From positions 22,452,026-22,516,025 of the forward strand of contig CM037463.1 in the NCBI GenBank assembly GCA_021014325.1: a stretch of DNA of 64,000 bases, read 5' to 3'. Below the pieces are notes generated by a model that saw only the letters and a list, made by a program, of their open reading frames with translations, searched no databases and was not told where the DNA came from. The DNA comes from Plazaster borealis. Lineage: Eukaryota; Echinodermata; Asteroidea; Forcipulatida; Labidiasteridae. This document shows positions 1 through 12,100 of the stretch, piece by piece. Within the stretch, counting starts at the first letter, position 1, and every line of letters begins with the position of its first letter. Made by a program: the position numbers and the translations under genes.

Positions 1-94
1 GACATCGCTAGGTGGCAGCAGACATCTCAGGTGTTTACATAGTTATGAGCATGTGCAATAGATTTACCTGGAGCATGCTGCCACCCGAAAGTCG
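1..94. mobile_element. Foldback MITE with CTCF-like TIRs (edge copy)
   Basis: The left arm CGCTAGGTGGCAGCAGAC is answered by ATGCTGCCACCCGAAAGTC about 50 bases on. It has the same internal motif (acatagttatgagcatg) as the copies at 19578, 42082 and 42205. The outer part of its left TIR lies outside the window. Confidence 0.7.
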
Positions 95-1171
95 ACCCCG
101 AAAGTCTCAAATTGTTATCGTAAATGGGAAAGTGGTTGCGAGAAAAGTTGGGCGGCGGGTATAAATTAGGATGGAGTCGATTTGAATCGCAAAAATAAAC
201 AGGTGTTAACAGGTATGCTTCTCATGATACATAATGGTACCCCCTTCCCTGGACACACCCGTTTTTTGAGAAAAAATATACATACAGTGAAACTCTTCAA
301 TACACCTGCCTTGTCACATAATCAAGGATTCCCATCATTAATCCACAGTGTTTACTGTTTACCGGTATGTTCTCCCATACTATCTCCCATTCAAACAACT
401 CTACTATGGTCTTGTTTTCTAATTCCAGCAAGGATTCTGGATTTAGTCCAATAATTTCTTCGTAGTTTCCAACGCCTTTCCCCAATCACCCTGTAAATTT
501 GTCATATTTTTGTCAGCTGCTGCGGTTATGACGAACATTATGGGATCTCAACAACGTTTGCTTTACGAAGTTCAAACTACATGGTAACAACACATTTCTA
601 CGCATCATTAAAGTTTACCCATTTCACAAAATGCAGAAAGCTCTATACATAACAGATGGTGATGTACATGTATTTTCCGACCATGTATGCCTAATACGGA
701 GCTCCAAAGGTGCCATGATAAATTTTACTCGCCATGTTTACTCTCTGGTTTTAATAAGTTGTTATGTCACTTCTGGAGCTCCGTACACAGGAATGCTATA
801 ATTTATGCAATTATGTTACTTAATTCTAACAGTATAGTAATGAACTATGTACAATTGTATTCTACTTGCAAGCTATAACTTATAGTAGCTATGTTGCAAG
901 GTATCACTAAGTATACATGCGTTGAATACAGATATAATATTGGTATTGATATTTGATATCTTTTTGGATATTTGAACGGTTTGAATACAATGCAAGCTTT
1001 TTCGTATATAGAGAACATATTATTAATTTTTATAGATTTTCTTCATAAATCTTTTGATTATTATCGTATCACAAAGACGCCGTATTATTTACAACATTTA
1101 GTTATTAAATTATTAATTGTATACATTATAGTGTTATATGTACAGCACTGCATGGGGTTAACGGGTGCAGC

Positions 1172-1299
1172 GCAGCCTCGTTACCATGGGTTGCCTGCCG
1201 TCTATCGATCCCCTCTCGTTACTAAGCGAGCAAGGCATGATTGGACAAAACAAAATGGCGCGGCAAGATCAATCACCCCTGGGAACGAGGTTGACTGCA
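1172..1299. mobile_element. Foldback MITE, CTCGTTacCCA-type ends
   Basis: The ends GCAGCCTCGTTACCATGGG and CCCCTGGGAACGAGGTTGAC are imperfect inverted repeats about 90 bases apart. The 136-aa open frame running through it (972-1382) is incidental. Confidence 0.5.
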
Positions 1300-3580
1300 G
1301 TGAGCTATATCAAGTCTGTTACCTAGACGTCTGCTGTGATCTATATGCGATAAGGCTGGCTCGTGACCACAAGCATTCTTGATTGCGCTGGTGGACATTT
1401 TTTATAATAAATAAAAAGTTGTGTTGAAGTTTTTACAAAATGTTGAGCTTAATCAATTTCCACATAAAAGGAGCTCAGTAAGCATTTTTTAAATTTTATT
1501 TTTGTTTGATAATAACAATAAAGCAAGTGCTTACATTCTTACAGGAATTGTTTTGTAAAAGGCTATTTCATATATTTAAAGTTACGACTCAAGGCATTGT
1601 CCAAACCCAGGCTTCGTCACCGGCTCTGGCTTGGACATTATCCACCTTTTGTGATTTGTGAAGTCCGTTTCATACCACTTCAGTTTGGAAGCTGAAGTCG
1701 AAGTCGCGGTTTCCAAAATGCCTTTTAGTGTTCGTTAAATCGGAGTTTTGTTTCTCTGAGAATTTGTCTTTAATTTGCAAAATATTCAACACAAACCAAT
1801 AAAGTTGAAACAGTTTTGGGAGTGAATTTCTCGATCATAAAATATACTGCTTTGTTTGAGAGGAAAACTGGGTGCTCTTTAGACACTAACAAGATAGTTG
1901 GTTGTGGTATTTCATGCCTCTGATATAAGGATGATAAATCTAAGTTCTGAAATAGTCATAACAATATAATCTTTCAAAATAAAGGAATAAATGTGTACAT
2001 TGATAATGCATTATGTGCCATTTTGTAAGTCAAATGTAAATAGAAAAATACAGCTGAAATCTTCATCAAGTAACAATAAATATCTGAATTATATATTATG
2101 CTATAATATCTTAATAATATAATCGAAAAACCTCTCTTAACAATTGAATTACTATTTAAATATACTATAGGTTTTGTTTTAAGTATTTTGGTTAGAGACA
2201 TGCTAGAGTTATGCATACAACAAATGCGACATAAAGCCGACCAGTGTGACATTGAAACTATTCTTCGCAGTATTTTAAGACTATATCTAAATTGTTATTT
2301 TTTTTATTTTGTAAAATTTAATATTGACAGAAAATAGCGTATGAAAAATAAAACAAAAAAGCCCAGACGAACTTGAATTAATTATCGTGGAAATAAAATG
2401 ATCTTCCACTGAGGGATTTGGTTTTATTTATTTGGATTTTTTTTAATTTTAAATTAAGGCCACACTATGAACAAAATACCTCAACGGTTTCCCCGAAAAA
2501 GTTTTATCTTTATAAAAAAGAAAAGGGTAAAAAAGAAAAGACAAAGGATGACCAATGGAAAGGTCTAACTCTTGATAATGGTAACGCTCAAGAAATGAGG
2601 CTATCTGAACGACCAGGATGTGACCATGAATATCTGAACCACAAAAAATGGACCACCTGCTCAGATGTCCACTACTGGAGCAGAAATGCGAGGCTGGCGA
2701 CCCAGCTGATTTCAATGAAAGTGCCAAAGACTGTGCTCAGTTCTGGCCGAAACACAACATCTAGCGTGTGTGGACACGATACGAAGAAGGAATGTAACAA
2801 ACTAGAATCTAAATCGAGCAGTTCGATTGAGAATTATTGTTAATACACAGTATTCTTCTTGTCAGCAAAACCAATTAAATTGAGATGGCACATTACCATA
2901 GAATAGCAAATCGCTAAACGGTTTCTCAAATTAATTACAAAATAAGTGTGAAGATTTTCTTAAAATGAAACATCATAATATCCCTGCGCATCGGTGCTGT
3001 AAGAAATATTTTCTGTGGCGCGAGGAAACTTAAGTTTGTATATTGAGTTTAATGACTGGACACAACGCTACATGATAAATAACATACCGTAGTAACAAAG
3101 TGTCCACGTTCATCAAAAACAATGGAGAGAGAATAGACTGATTAGTAAAAATAAGGTGAAGGAGAGCGAGTGTCTTCAACTGATGTATGGTGACTTCCTT
3201 GCTAAAACTCTTCAGAAACACCACGTTGTATATAAAGAAAATGACAACGTCGTTTAGAATGATTGAAACTACGCGGCGCACTTTAATGCGTGTTAATTCT
3301 CCTGAAGTCACTTTACCATGGTGAGTGATGATTACCAGTCATCTCATCTTTTGATTAAGAATGATTTGAATCTTGCGAATTTGTATAAAAACAAGTTCCA
3401 TTTCACTTTCTGTCAACAAATAAAAAAATTTAAAAAATATCGATAAATGAACATGGGTGAGGATATAACCCGAAGGATAACTGTTTTACTGGCGGAGACA
3501 GGACGGTTGGAATGAGCAGATATATAAGTCAAAACAGATGTTTGATGTTTCTTTTCATCATGAGTTTTACAAAATACGAT

Positions 3581-3586
3581 TTTATT
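3581..3586 (-). terminator. Possible poly(A) signal of the acidic-protein gene
   Basis: AATAAA on the minus strand lies about 100 bases after the stop codon of exon 11. It is the first canonical hexamer downstream. No transcript evidence is available. Confidence 0.4.
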
Positions 3587-3686
3587 TTCACCCTTGGTCC
3601 ATAAACTTAAAACTTTTTCCTCAGTTGATATTTTTTACATTAACCTCTTTAAATCGGTCCCAATATCAAGGTGTTATTTTATTGTG

Positions 3687-3763
3687 TTATTCCAATTCGC
3701 CCCTTAAATTCAGATCTTTGTTGAAAATTCCAAGCTCTTTCAGTAACTCGTCTGATATTTTCC
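3687..3763 (-). CDS. Exon 11, C-terminus and stop
   Basis: This is the terminal coding exon. It encodes GKISDELLKELGIFNKDLNL, then RGELE and TAA (stop at 3687-3689). The acceptor is tttgtttgtttgcag. The first codon is split with exon 10 in phase 1 (G/GG). The C-terminus GELE is not a KDEL-type retention signal. Confidence 0.8.
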
Positions 3764-6116
3764 CTGCAAACAAACAAATAAATAACTTACAGTTTAATGA
3801 TTATTCAAAACATTAAATTATTGCATTTCAAAGAAGTGTTCTATTTATAGAAAAGGGGGTGCACAACATTGGCACACAATAGATTTGCATACAACTTTGT
3901 TACAAATATGGTCATGGTAGAAAACTTCCTTTGAAATTATTTGTGCTTTAAAGGAACGTTAGAGAACTGGTAATTAAAATTTTCTTTAAGATCACAAATT
4001 TACATAAAACTTACACAGTCTAATGATGATGATAGTAGAAACCATCCCTAGAAATATTTATGTCTGAAATGCCATATTTGATGAGAAATAAATAAAACTA
4101 ATTTCCGATTGGAGTTTATTGCTCATGAGCGTTTTATTCATGCATTGTATAACACATGAAAATGTGTAATCGGTTTTTCACTATTTTCTCGTGACCCAGA
4201 TGGCCGATCGATCTCAAACTTCTACAGGTTTGTCAGTTTATGTATATGGTGGATTATATAAAGTGCTTACACTGCCAGCAACTGGTTTGGGGTTAGCAAA
4301 AACCAATTCTGTAATGATCCTTTAAATTGTATTATTTTTGAAAATTGAGTGAAACAATTAGTTCTGATCTCACGAGTCCAAAACCTGATGTTTAAAAAAA
4401 AGTGACAACAAATAAGTTTTTCCCCCAATTATTTTCTCGCGACTCCGATGACCGATTGAGCTTAAACTTTTACTTTTAAAGGTTTGTTATTTCGTTGGTC
4501 AAACCAAGTGTGGATACTGGTCTTAAGACAGTAGTCAATGTTGTCAACGTGCTTTAAATCAACTTTAAAGGGACTGTATACGTTTGGTAATTGGAACCTA
4601 CTGACTGTTTGTTTTAATCCTATCTAGTTGTAGATATATACCATAAAACTAACCTGTGAAAATTTCAAAAGGTGGTAGCGTTTTTGAGATATTGCCGAAA
4701 ATCTGGAGCGGTTATGTCCATGCAGGAATAATAATCTGCAATTGGAATACACAATCTGAGAAACGTTACTGCAGTAACGCTTCTCAGATTCAAATGTTTG
4801 GGGACAAAAAATGATATCTTTTTCCACAACCGCAGTACTTCGATGTGAAAAGTTTCACAAAATGCATTAAACTATCGAAAACTTCTGTACTTCATACCAA
4901 GTAAGTTGTTATTGTCATTAATTTTCAGAGTCATTACCAAACGTATACAGACCCTTTAAAACCCTTTGTAGTTTATATTACGTGATAATGAAATCCTCAC
5001 TCTCGTTGCAAAGCAATTTTGGAAGGTGACAAACCTCAGACTGTTCCTTTATAGATCAGCTACAGAGATTAATATTATTTCCAGACTCAGCGTCTCGAAT
5101 TGAGACTATAGTTACCTTCGTCAAGCAGCAATACGAGGTCCTTCCATGCAGAATTGTCATCAGCGGCCTCGACGATCTCGTCTTCAAGGTCATCGTTAGC
5201 CTCCTCCTCAGCCGTTGCAATCTCCTCAACATCTGTTGTTCAAAGCAAGAAATGAATGAAAGTTAATGAGACACTATTAAATAAATTGGTTTTCCGAGGG
5301 TCTACATTAAACTAACCCTTTCTTCGGGAAATGTATCATAAACTGAAACTCTTTGAAATTGTCAAATGAAGATTTCTTCTTTTTTATTTTAATTGTGCAT
5401 GTACTTATTTATTTATCAAGTAGAAACAACAAGGAAAACTTACTGCTTGGGTAAATTTTTAAATAATTTTGGGTTAAACAAGGAAAGAAATGAGTAGAGC
5501 GGGACTTGAACCTGCGACTTCCGGATTAACGTGCCGGCGCTTTACTAACTGAGATCTACTCTTTCAGTGGGGGGGGGGGACACACGGATTTGAATGTGTT
5601 GCAAAATTAAAAAAATACCTTGAAGTGCTTGTTCAACATCATCTTGTTCCTCTGGTTCGATCTCCTCTAGCTCTTTCTCAAGTTCCTCTTCGGCGTCTTC
5701 AGCATCTTCTCCATCCAGGACGCCTCCCGTCTCCTGCTTTTCCTCAGTCTGGAGCACTTCAGCTACGGGTCGACCCTCCTTGTCCACCACCACCTCTTCT
5801 TCGACGTGTCTGTCGCCGCCCGGTATCGGCTCGTCCTTCTCGTCCTCGTAGGTTTGGTAGCCGTTTCCGAGGGGCATGGACGGGTAGAGGTTGGAGAAAT
5901 CTTGGCCCATCTCTTGCATCATCTCCTCCGAGATGTCTCCTTCGTTCCAGAAGCTTTCTGGGAGCAGCTGTGATAGGATGTCTGGATTTGGGAACATTGA
6001 CAAAACACAAACAATATGTTTACTCTTTGCGTTGAAACGAAAGCTACATGCTTTGTTGCTGTTGTTGTTGTTGTTGCTGTTGTTGTTGTTGTTGCTGTTG
6101 TTGTTGTTGCTGTTGC

Positions 6117-6148
<32 letters not shown>

Positions 6149-9100
6149 CACAGGGATGAGGCAACATTTTCAGAGGAACATTTCAGAACAACCATGTTTA
6201 GAACCTCCTGTTTTGTTTGCGGTTACAGCATGTAAACATTATCTCTCTCATGAAAGTGGTGGTTCTAAGGTGAACCGGAGGTTGGGGGAGGGGTGAGTCT
6301 CGACGTTTCGAACAGTTTGCTTTGTTTGTTTTCAGTATAGCAGGCCCCTTTTCGGGGTGGGAAGGGGTGGGAATAGGGTTGGGTGTGTGGAGGTGGAATT
6401 CGCCGTATTGTGGACCAATTTCACGTGATGAAAAACAAGTAAACAAACGTGGGTTTTTTTCTTCATTTTTTGTTATTATTATGATTAAGCATTTAGTCAT
6501 TGGTGCAAGAAAAACTACATGCAGGCAATTAAAATAAGATGAAACTGTACTTGTAATGCAAGACATTCCCTGATGAAAGCGCCCTCATTCGGTCAATGGT
6601 AAATTTATAATCTGCATATCTACTGCTGAAACCTCATGTAATACGAATAATCCTTACAGGAGAAAATGGTGCATTAAGATGAATGATACCGGTAGCTTAC
6701 CGATACATGAGTACTACAGGAAATACTATAATATCTCACCGATAATTCTTTCGCCTCTGTCTGTTGACATCTCTCCATTTTCAATTTGGTCGGCAACAAT
6801 GTTAGCAATCTCGGACAGGGCAATAGTCTCTGTACAAAATAATACATTAAAAATATCGATTTAAAACTTCATGTTCACCATTTTATTTTTCAAAATTAGA
6901 AACATGGCATGATTGTCTTCCAGTGATCTACCGAACTAGGCTTACAAAATCGAAGGTTCCACTATACTTTTATCGACACCGCAATTTGAAGCACGGCAGA
7001 CATAGGGCCCTTTCGAAACCGCGGCTTCAAACTCCCGGCTCTTGCACCGTTCGCCTGTTTGAAGCCCCGTCCCATCGGAAAGCGCACGTTTTGAAAATAG
7101 CTTACGCAGCCTAAGCCGGAGCCTAAGCCGGTACCTAAGCCGGAGCCTAAGTCGAGGTTTTAAAAAGGGCCAGCTACGTTCAGAAGAACATCCATACTGG
7201 GCCCAATTTCATAGAGCTTCTTAAGCATAAAAAGTTGCTAAGCATAACAAAATTATGCTTACCAGAACCAGGTTACCTGCTAAAATGTCATTTTACATGT
7301 ACAAAATGTAACTGGTATCCTGCTTAGTTGTGCTTAGCAGAAAAATGGTAAGCAATATTTTCTGCTTAAGCAGCTCTATGAAATTGGGCCTGGTGTTTGA
7401 TACTGGCGAACGTTTCTTGAAAACTAGTGGTAGGCCTACCTGTAAAGAAACGCTACAGCTGGTTTCGGTTGTACCAAAATTACGAACAATGTGTTTACAT
7501 GCTGAAAATAATGTGCATGGTGTTTCACTATTTCTCCTGACTCACACAACGGATTAAGCCCAAATTGTCCACAGGTTTGTTATTTCATGTATACGGTTGA
7601 TTACACAAAGCATGAACACTGACTGTGACCACTTTTGTCAGCTCTATCAATCCTGTATAAAACCTTTAAAGGCACTGTACACGTTTGGTAATTACTAAAA
7701 ATATATATTAACATAAAAACTGACTTGGTAACGAGCAACGGAGAGCTGTTGATAGTATAAAACATTGTGAGAAACGACTCCCTCTGAAGTAACGTAGTTT
7801 TTGAGAATGAGGTAATTTCGCACTAAAATAATAAAAGCATTTTATTCCTATCTGAAAGCACACAAATTTGTACAACAAGGGTGTTTTTTCTGTCAACATT
7901 TTCTTGCAACTTCGATGACCAATTGAGCCCAAATTTCCACAGGCTTGTTATTTTTTATGCATATGTTGGGATACACCAAGTGAGAACACTGGTCTTTGAC
8001 AATTACCAAATGTGTTCAGTGCCTTTAAACACTGTCATTTTTTAAAACCTTTTTTGTCATACCTCAGTCAAATTGTTCCCTGGAATTTTCTTACCTTCGG
8101 AGTAGGGTTTCTGGAACATCTCGTTGTAGTCCACGGATTCGGGGTACGTCTCCTCGTATGGCATGGGATAATCGATGTAGTCTCGAGGGTTGTACGGAGC
8201 AGGTCTGTTCAAAATCTCTTCAACCTGCGTACAGTTTAGTCAGAAGATAGGCCTGTTTGAGCAACTCCATAAAATGACCCACCCCCTTAAATGGTGGTCG
8301 AACCCACAACATGGAGTTTTGACAATTTTGTATACGAGACCACTCTATCACACAACAATCAACCAGTTACCTATTTATTTATTTCATTACACACCCAACA
8401 GCGCAAACGTCATTAACAAAGTAGAAAACGAGAAGAAATGTTAAGTTTTAGATTTAGGAGGAAAACCCCAATGGGGAAAACCCACGCAATCAGGTAGGGA
8501 CTGAAAACCCAATACACGTGCAAGGCTCCGGTCTGAAGTGGGATTCGAACCGGGGTCCACAGAGGTGAAAGGCAGGGAAAGAAACCACTGAGCCAACCTA
8601 ATGCCCATAAAAAGAGCCGCTACAAAAGCGAAACAATGCTGGGAACCAGCCACAAACTAACATCCTCTACACGATGTTTTTGAATGGTAACCTGTTTCTG
8701 GCTGCAAGCAGCATGTTTTTCTGTGCTATTAAGCAAGTTGGTGTACTCCACTCACATAATCTGTGTCCACGGGGTCTACAGGCTGCGGACCCATGGGGTT
8801 ACCGAAGAGTTCTTGGTCTTGAAGCATCAACAGTTCCTCCAGCTCTTGTGACACCGCCTCCTTGACGAAGAAGGCGTATTCCTCGTTGATCTGAAGATGT
8901 CAAAATTATTGAAGATTAAAATGATGAGATTTAACATCAATCAAAACGGATGATGCCAGAAACATAAAACGTTTACACGTATTAAAAAAAAACCATGATC
9001 GTCGTAGTGTTACGTTTTTTGTGGGATTTGAAGCTTTTTATGGCGGGGAAAATATCTAGAAACCAAAAATTTATCGTGTTTAACTTTACAGAAGTTTACG

Positions 9101-12100
9101 TGAACGCCAAGAAAGATGTCCGTGCATTACTATATCTTGACTTCAGCAATTCGATTCAGAAGTATTTTGTATGCACTCCAAAAAAAACCTCATCGTCAGA
9201 GGTTACCCAGATTCGGGGTCCCAGGGGCCATGGTGATCATTTCTGGGCCGGGTCAGGCTGACCCGGAAACTGTTTTTAAAAAAAATGGTGTTTTAACTCG
9301 GATTCTGCGTCAGTTTGACCCATTTCTGGGTCCACGAGACCCGGAGTCCGAGTCCATTTTGACCCGCGAATTTTCTGCTGCTCATCAGAAGGTAAAAAAA
9401 AAACCCCAAACCAAAAAACGTCTTAAGAATTGTTGTTTGCACCATTGGTACGTCCTGTTTGTTTATGTTCAGTATATTTTTGCTAAAGTATTGACAAAAG
9501 CACTCTTCTGCGATGAATCGAAAAGGGTTGAATGACCTTGGAAAAAGGAACTTTCAAATGAAAAATCATTATTCAATTTTGTTTGTGTTTTTTTGTGTTA
9601 TGAATTTCAAAAGTGACTGTTATGTCAATACAAATGAGAAGAAAAAACCACACTCACAAATCCCTGTTCCAGGAGCATGCCCACTGCCCTCAAGAAACCG
9701 GTGACGTCATCTGACTCCATGATGAATAGCGCCACCTGCGCCGGATCACTAAATTCTCGTAGCAGTTCTCTGGCATCTTGCTCGGTGAGATGGTATTCAT
9801 CGAAGTTATCGTCGAATAAACCTGGGTAAGAAAACAAACCAAAAACAAAAACGTAAAGATTTCGATAACAAGTGAATTCCCACTGTAGTTACTTTGCTCT
9901 CCAAAGCAACACCGACGGGTAAATCTGACGCGATTAAAAGGCTACGGGGAAAAAAATCCACCGTGAATATTGTGCATGTCAGGGGAGTGAGATCTTTGAA
10001 ATATTATACGTTTCACAAGTGAGTTTTATGGCCCCAACTTTAGCCCTGACTCTTAGATGATCCTTATCCTTATCCCCCCATTAATTTCTAACTAACTCAA
10101 ATTTTAACCAGATCAGCCATACGAAGAGCTGCTTAGTTAATGCACCAAGTTTGAAAGACGGATTAACAAAAACAAATTACCAACAAACCTTAATCGAAAA
10201 GAAAAAGAACAAATTCTTAATCAAACTCCAGAACCTAACTTATACCAAACCATGTACCCGAACCCAACACCCTTCCCCCAAATCTCAACCCCATCAACCC
10301 ATCCTTTGCAGTGACCCTTTGCACCAACGTCACGCGCAGCTTCTGTACGTCAATCTCGCCATTTTGGAAGTCAAATTGCATGCACAAATTTTGGTAAGCG
10401 TTTAAAACGCAGCGTCACCTAAAATGCACACCACACTGTACAACACACGGGACATTGACTTCAAAAATTATGCAACTAAGATCATTGTGATAATGACGTC
10501 AGATTAATTGGGTCAACATCTGTTAACCAAAACTTTAAATCCATACTTGTTTCCGCACCTGCGTAAGACACTTCATTATTTTCATTGATGACGTCACTTC
10601 CGTCATCAACCTCTATATCTCTGTAGTCGATGACTTCTTTGTTGGGCGTAACCACCTCCTCCTTTTCCTCTTCTGACGCAGCCCCAGATCCTTCTACTTC
10701 TTCTGGTGTCTCATTTGAAATAGCGCCCTCTATACGAAAATATATCAAAAATACCAATGAAAATGATATAATATATTTACGCGGGAAAGTATGACTAGAA
10801 AAATCTGTCTGCGTGTTTGCCCCCAGACAGTATTTGGTTTCTAAAAGAAGATATAAAAGTAGAGTTTGTCCCGAGCCATAAGGCTCATCAGTACGGTGTT
10901 TATATCCGGTTTCCTTGGCATTTGACAACTGAGATTATGTATATTCCTCCTGGACAGGCTCCGAGTCCATCGCATGTAACTCCCCCAGCTCTCACCAGTA
11001 CCCATTGTACTCCTGGCTGAAGAGAAGCAATAATGGTTAAGTGTCTTGCTTAAGGACACAATCACGACCGGGACTCGAACCCACACTCTGCTGATCAGAA
11101 ACACCAGAGCTTGAGTCCGGTGCTCTTATTCTCTCGGCCACGACACGCCAAAGAGAAGATATAGCATTTCCAAAATAGTTACCGTTATTTATTTTGTCTT
11201 TTTCGTGTCACGTTTGTATTTTTTTTAAAACATGTTCCACATGCATTCTTGAAACATATCTAGGTGGCTCTCTGTTGTATTTGTTTTTCACTAGCCAGCA
11301 AAGGTTAATCTTTTCAGCTCGAAACAGATTACAATAAAATTCAACAGTGTTACTAGGTGAAAAGAGTGGGGTACTAATATTAATATAACGGATATAAAAC
11401 ACGACCTAGTCTGAATAGTCTCTATCAAACGTCTCCGACATCTCCTTTAACTCGTCTTTTGATATATTATATTCAAATTCAATTCCAACGAGCGCCCTCC
11501 ACGTCAGGCTCCTTGGAGCTCCCACAATTCCATCGGCGAAGACACCTCACATGGTCATAATCACGGTCTTCATTTTGCAGGTAATTTTCTCTTTTGTGTC
11601 ATAAATTCACCATTTTAATGCATCCATTTTAATCGCCATATTGTATTGATTATTAGGGACGATTTTGCACAATGTGTTGTTTTCATTAGGCACGTATTTA
11701 GATTATTTATTTGTATTTATTTCCAAAACAAAACAGTGCTCGTAAATCCAAGATGGCGGCCCCCTTGTACATTTCGGCGGGCCTGCAAAGTGTGTTCGAA
11801 TCTATCACATGAACGTGAGTGGCTATTTTCTGTTCATTCCGTGAAGTGTTTTGAACTCATTTTTCACCCAAAAAACTTTATATTTGTGAATAAGCCACTT
11901 ATTCTACTGTTTTTATTTTAAGAATCAAATGAAAGAAAAAATGTAGGTTGTGTTTGGGCTTTCTCAATATTCTTGTGTAACTTCCCAGTAGGCCTAATTT
12001 AATCTTTGTGCTTTATCTGGGTAAAAATGCAGAAGCTGACTTCCATTATTGTTTCTCTCATTATGACCTTAAAGTATCTTGTTTACCAAATAATGGTTGT

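Larger units (their letters stand above)
1..3580. other. Sequence downstream of the acidic-protein gene
   Basis: I see no convincing gene here. The stretch holds a foldback at the window edge (1-94), a foldback at 1172-1299 and a weakly palindromic GC-rich block near 1597-1712. Between 1900 and 3500 it is unstructured AT-rich DNA. Open frames at 2418-2843 (+) and 2449-2727 (-) overlap each other and show no splice or family support. Confidence 0.5.

Noticed and set aside
972..1382. 136-codon open frame (+)
   Set aside because: It is half AT-rich filler and half a foldback MITE; no motif or splice support.
2418..2843. 141-codon open frame (+)
   Set aside because: It overlaps an equally plausible antisense frame, has low-complexity Lys-rich sequence and matches no family I know.
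5759..6235. Several plus and minus frames over exon 9
   Set aside because: They are out-of-frame shadows of exon 9 and of the CTG tract.
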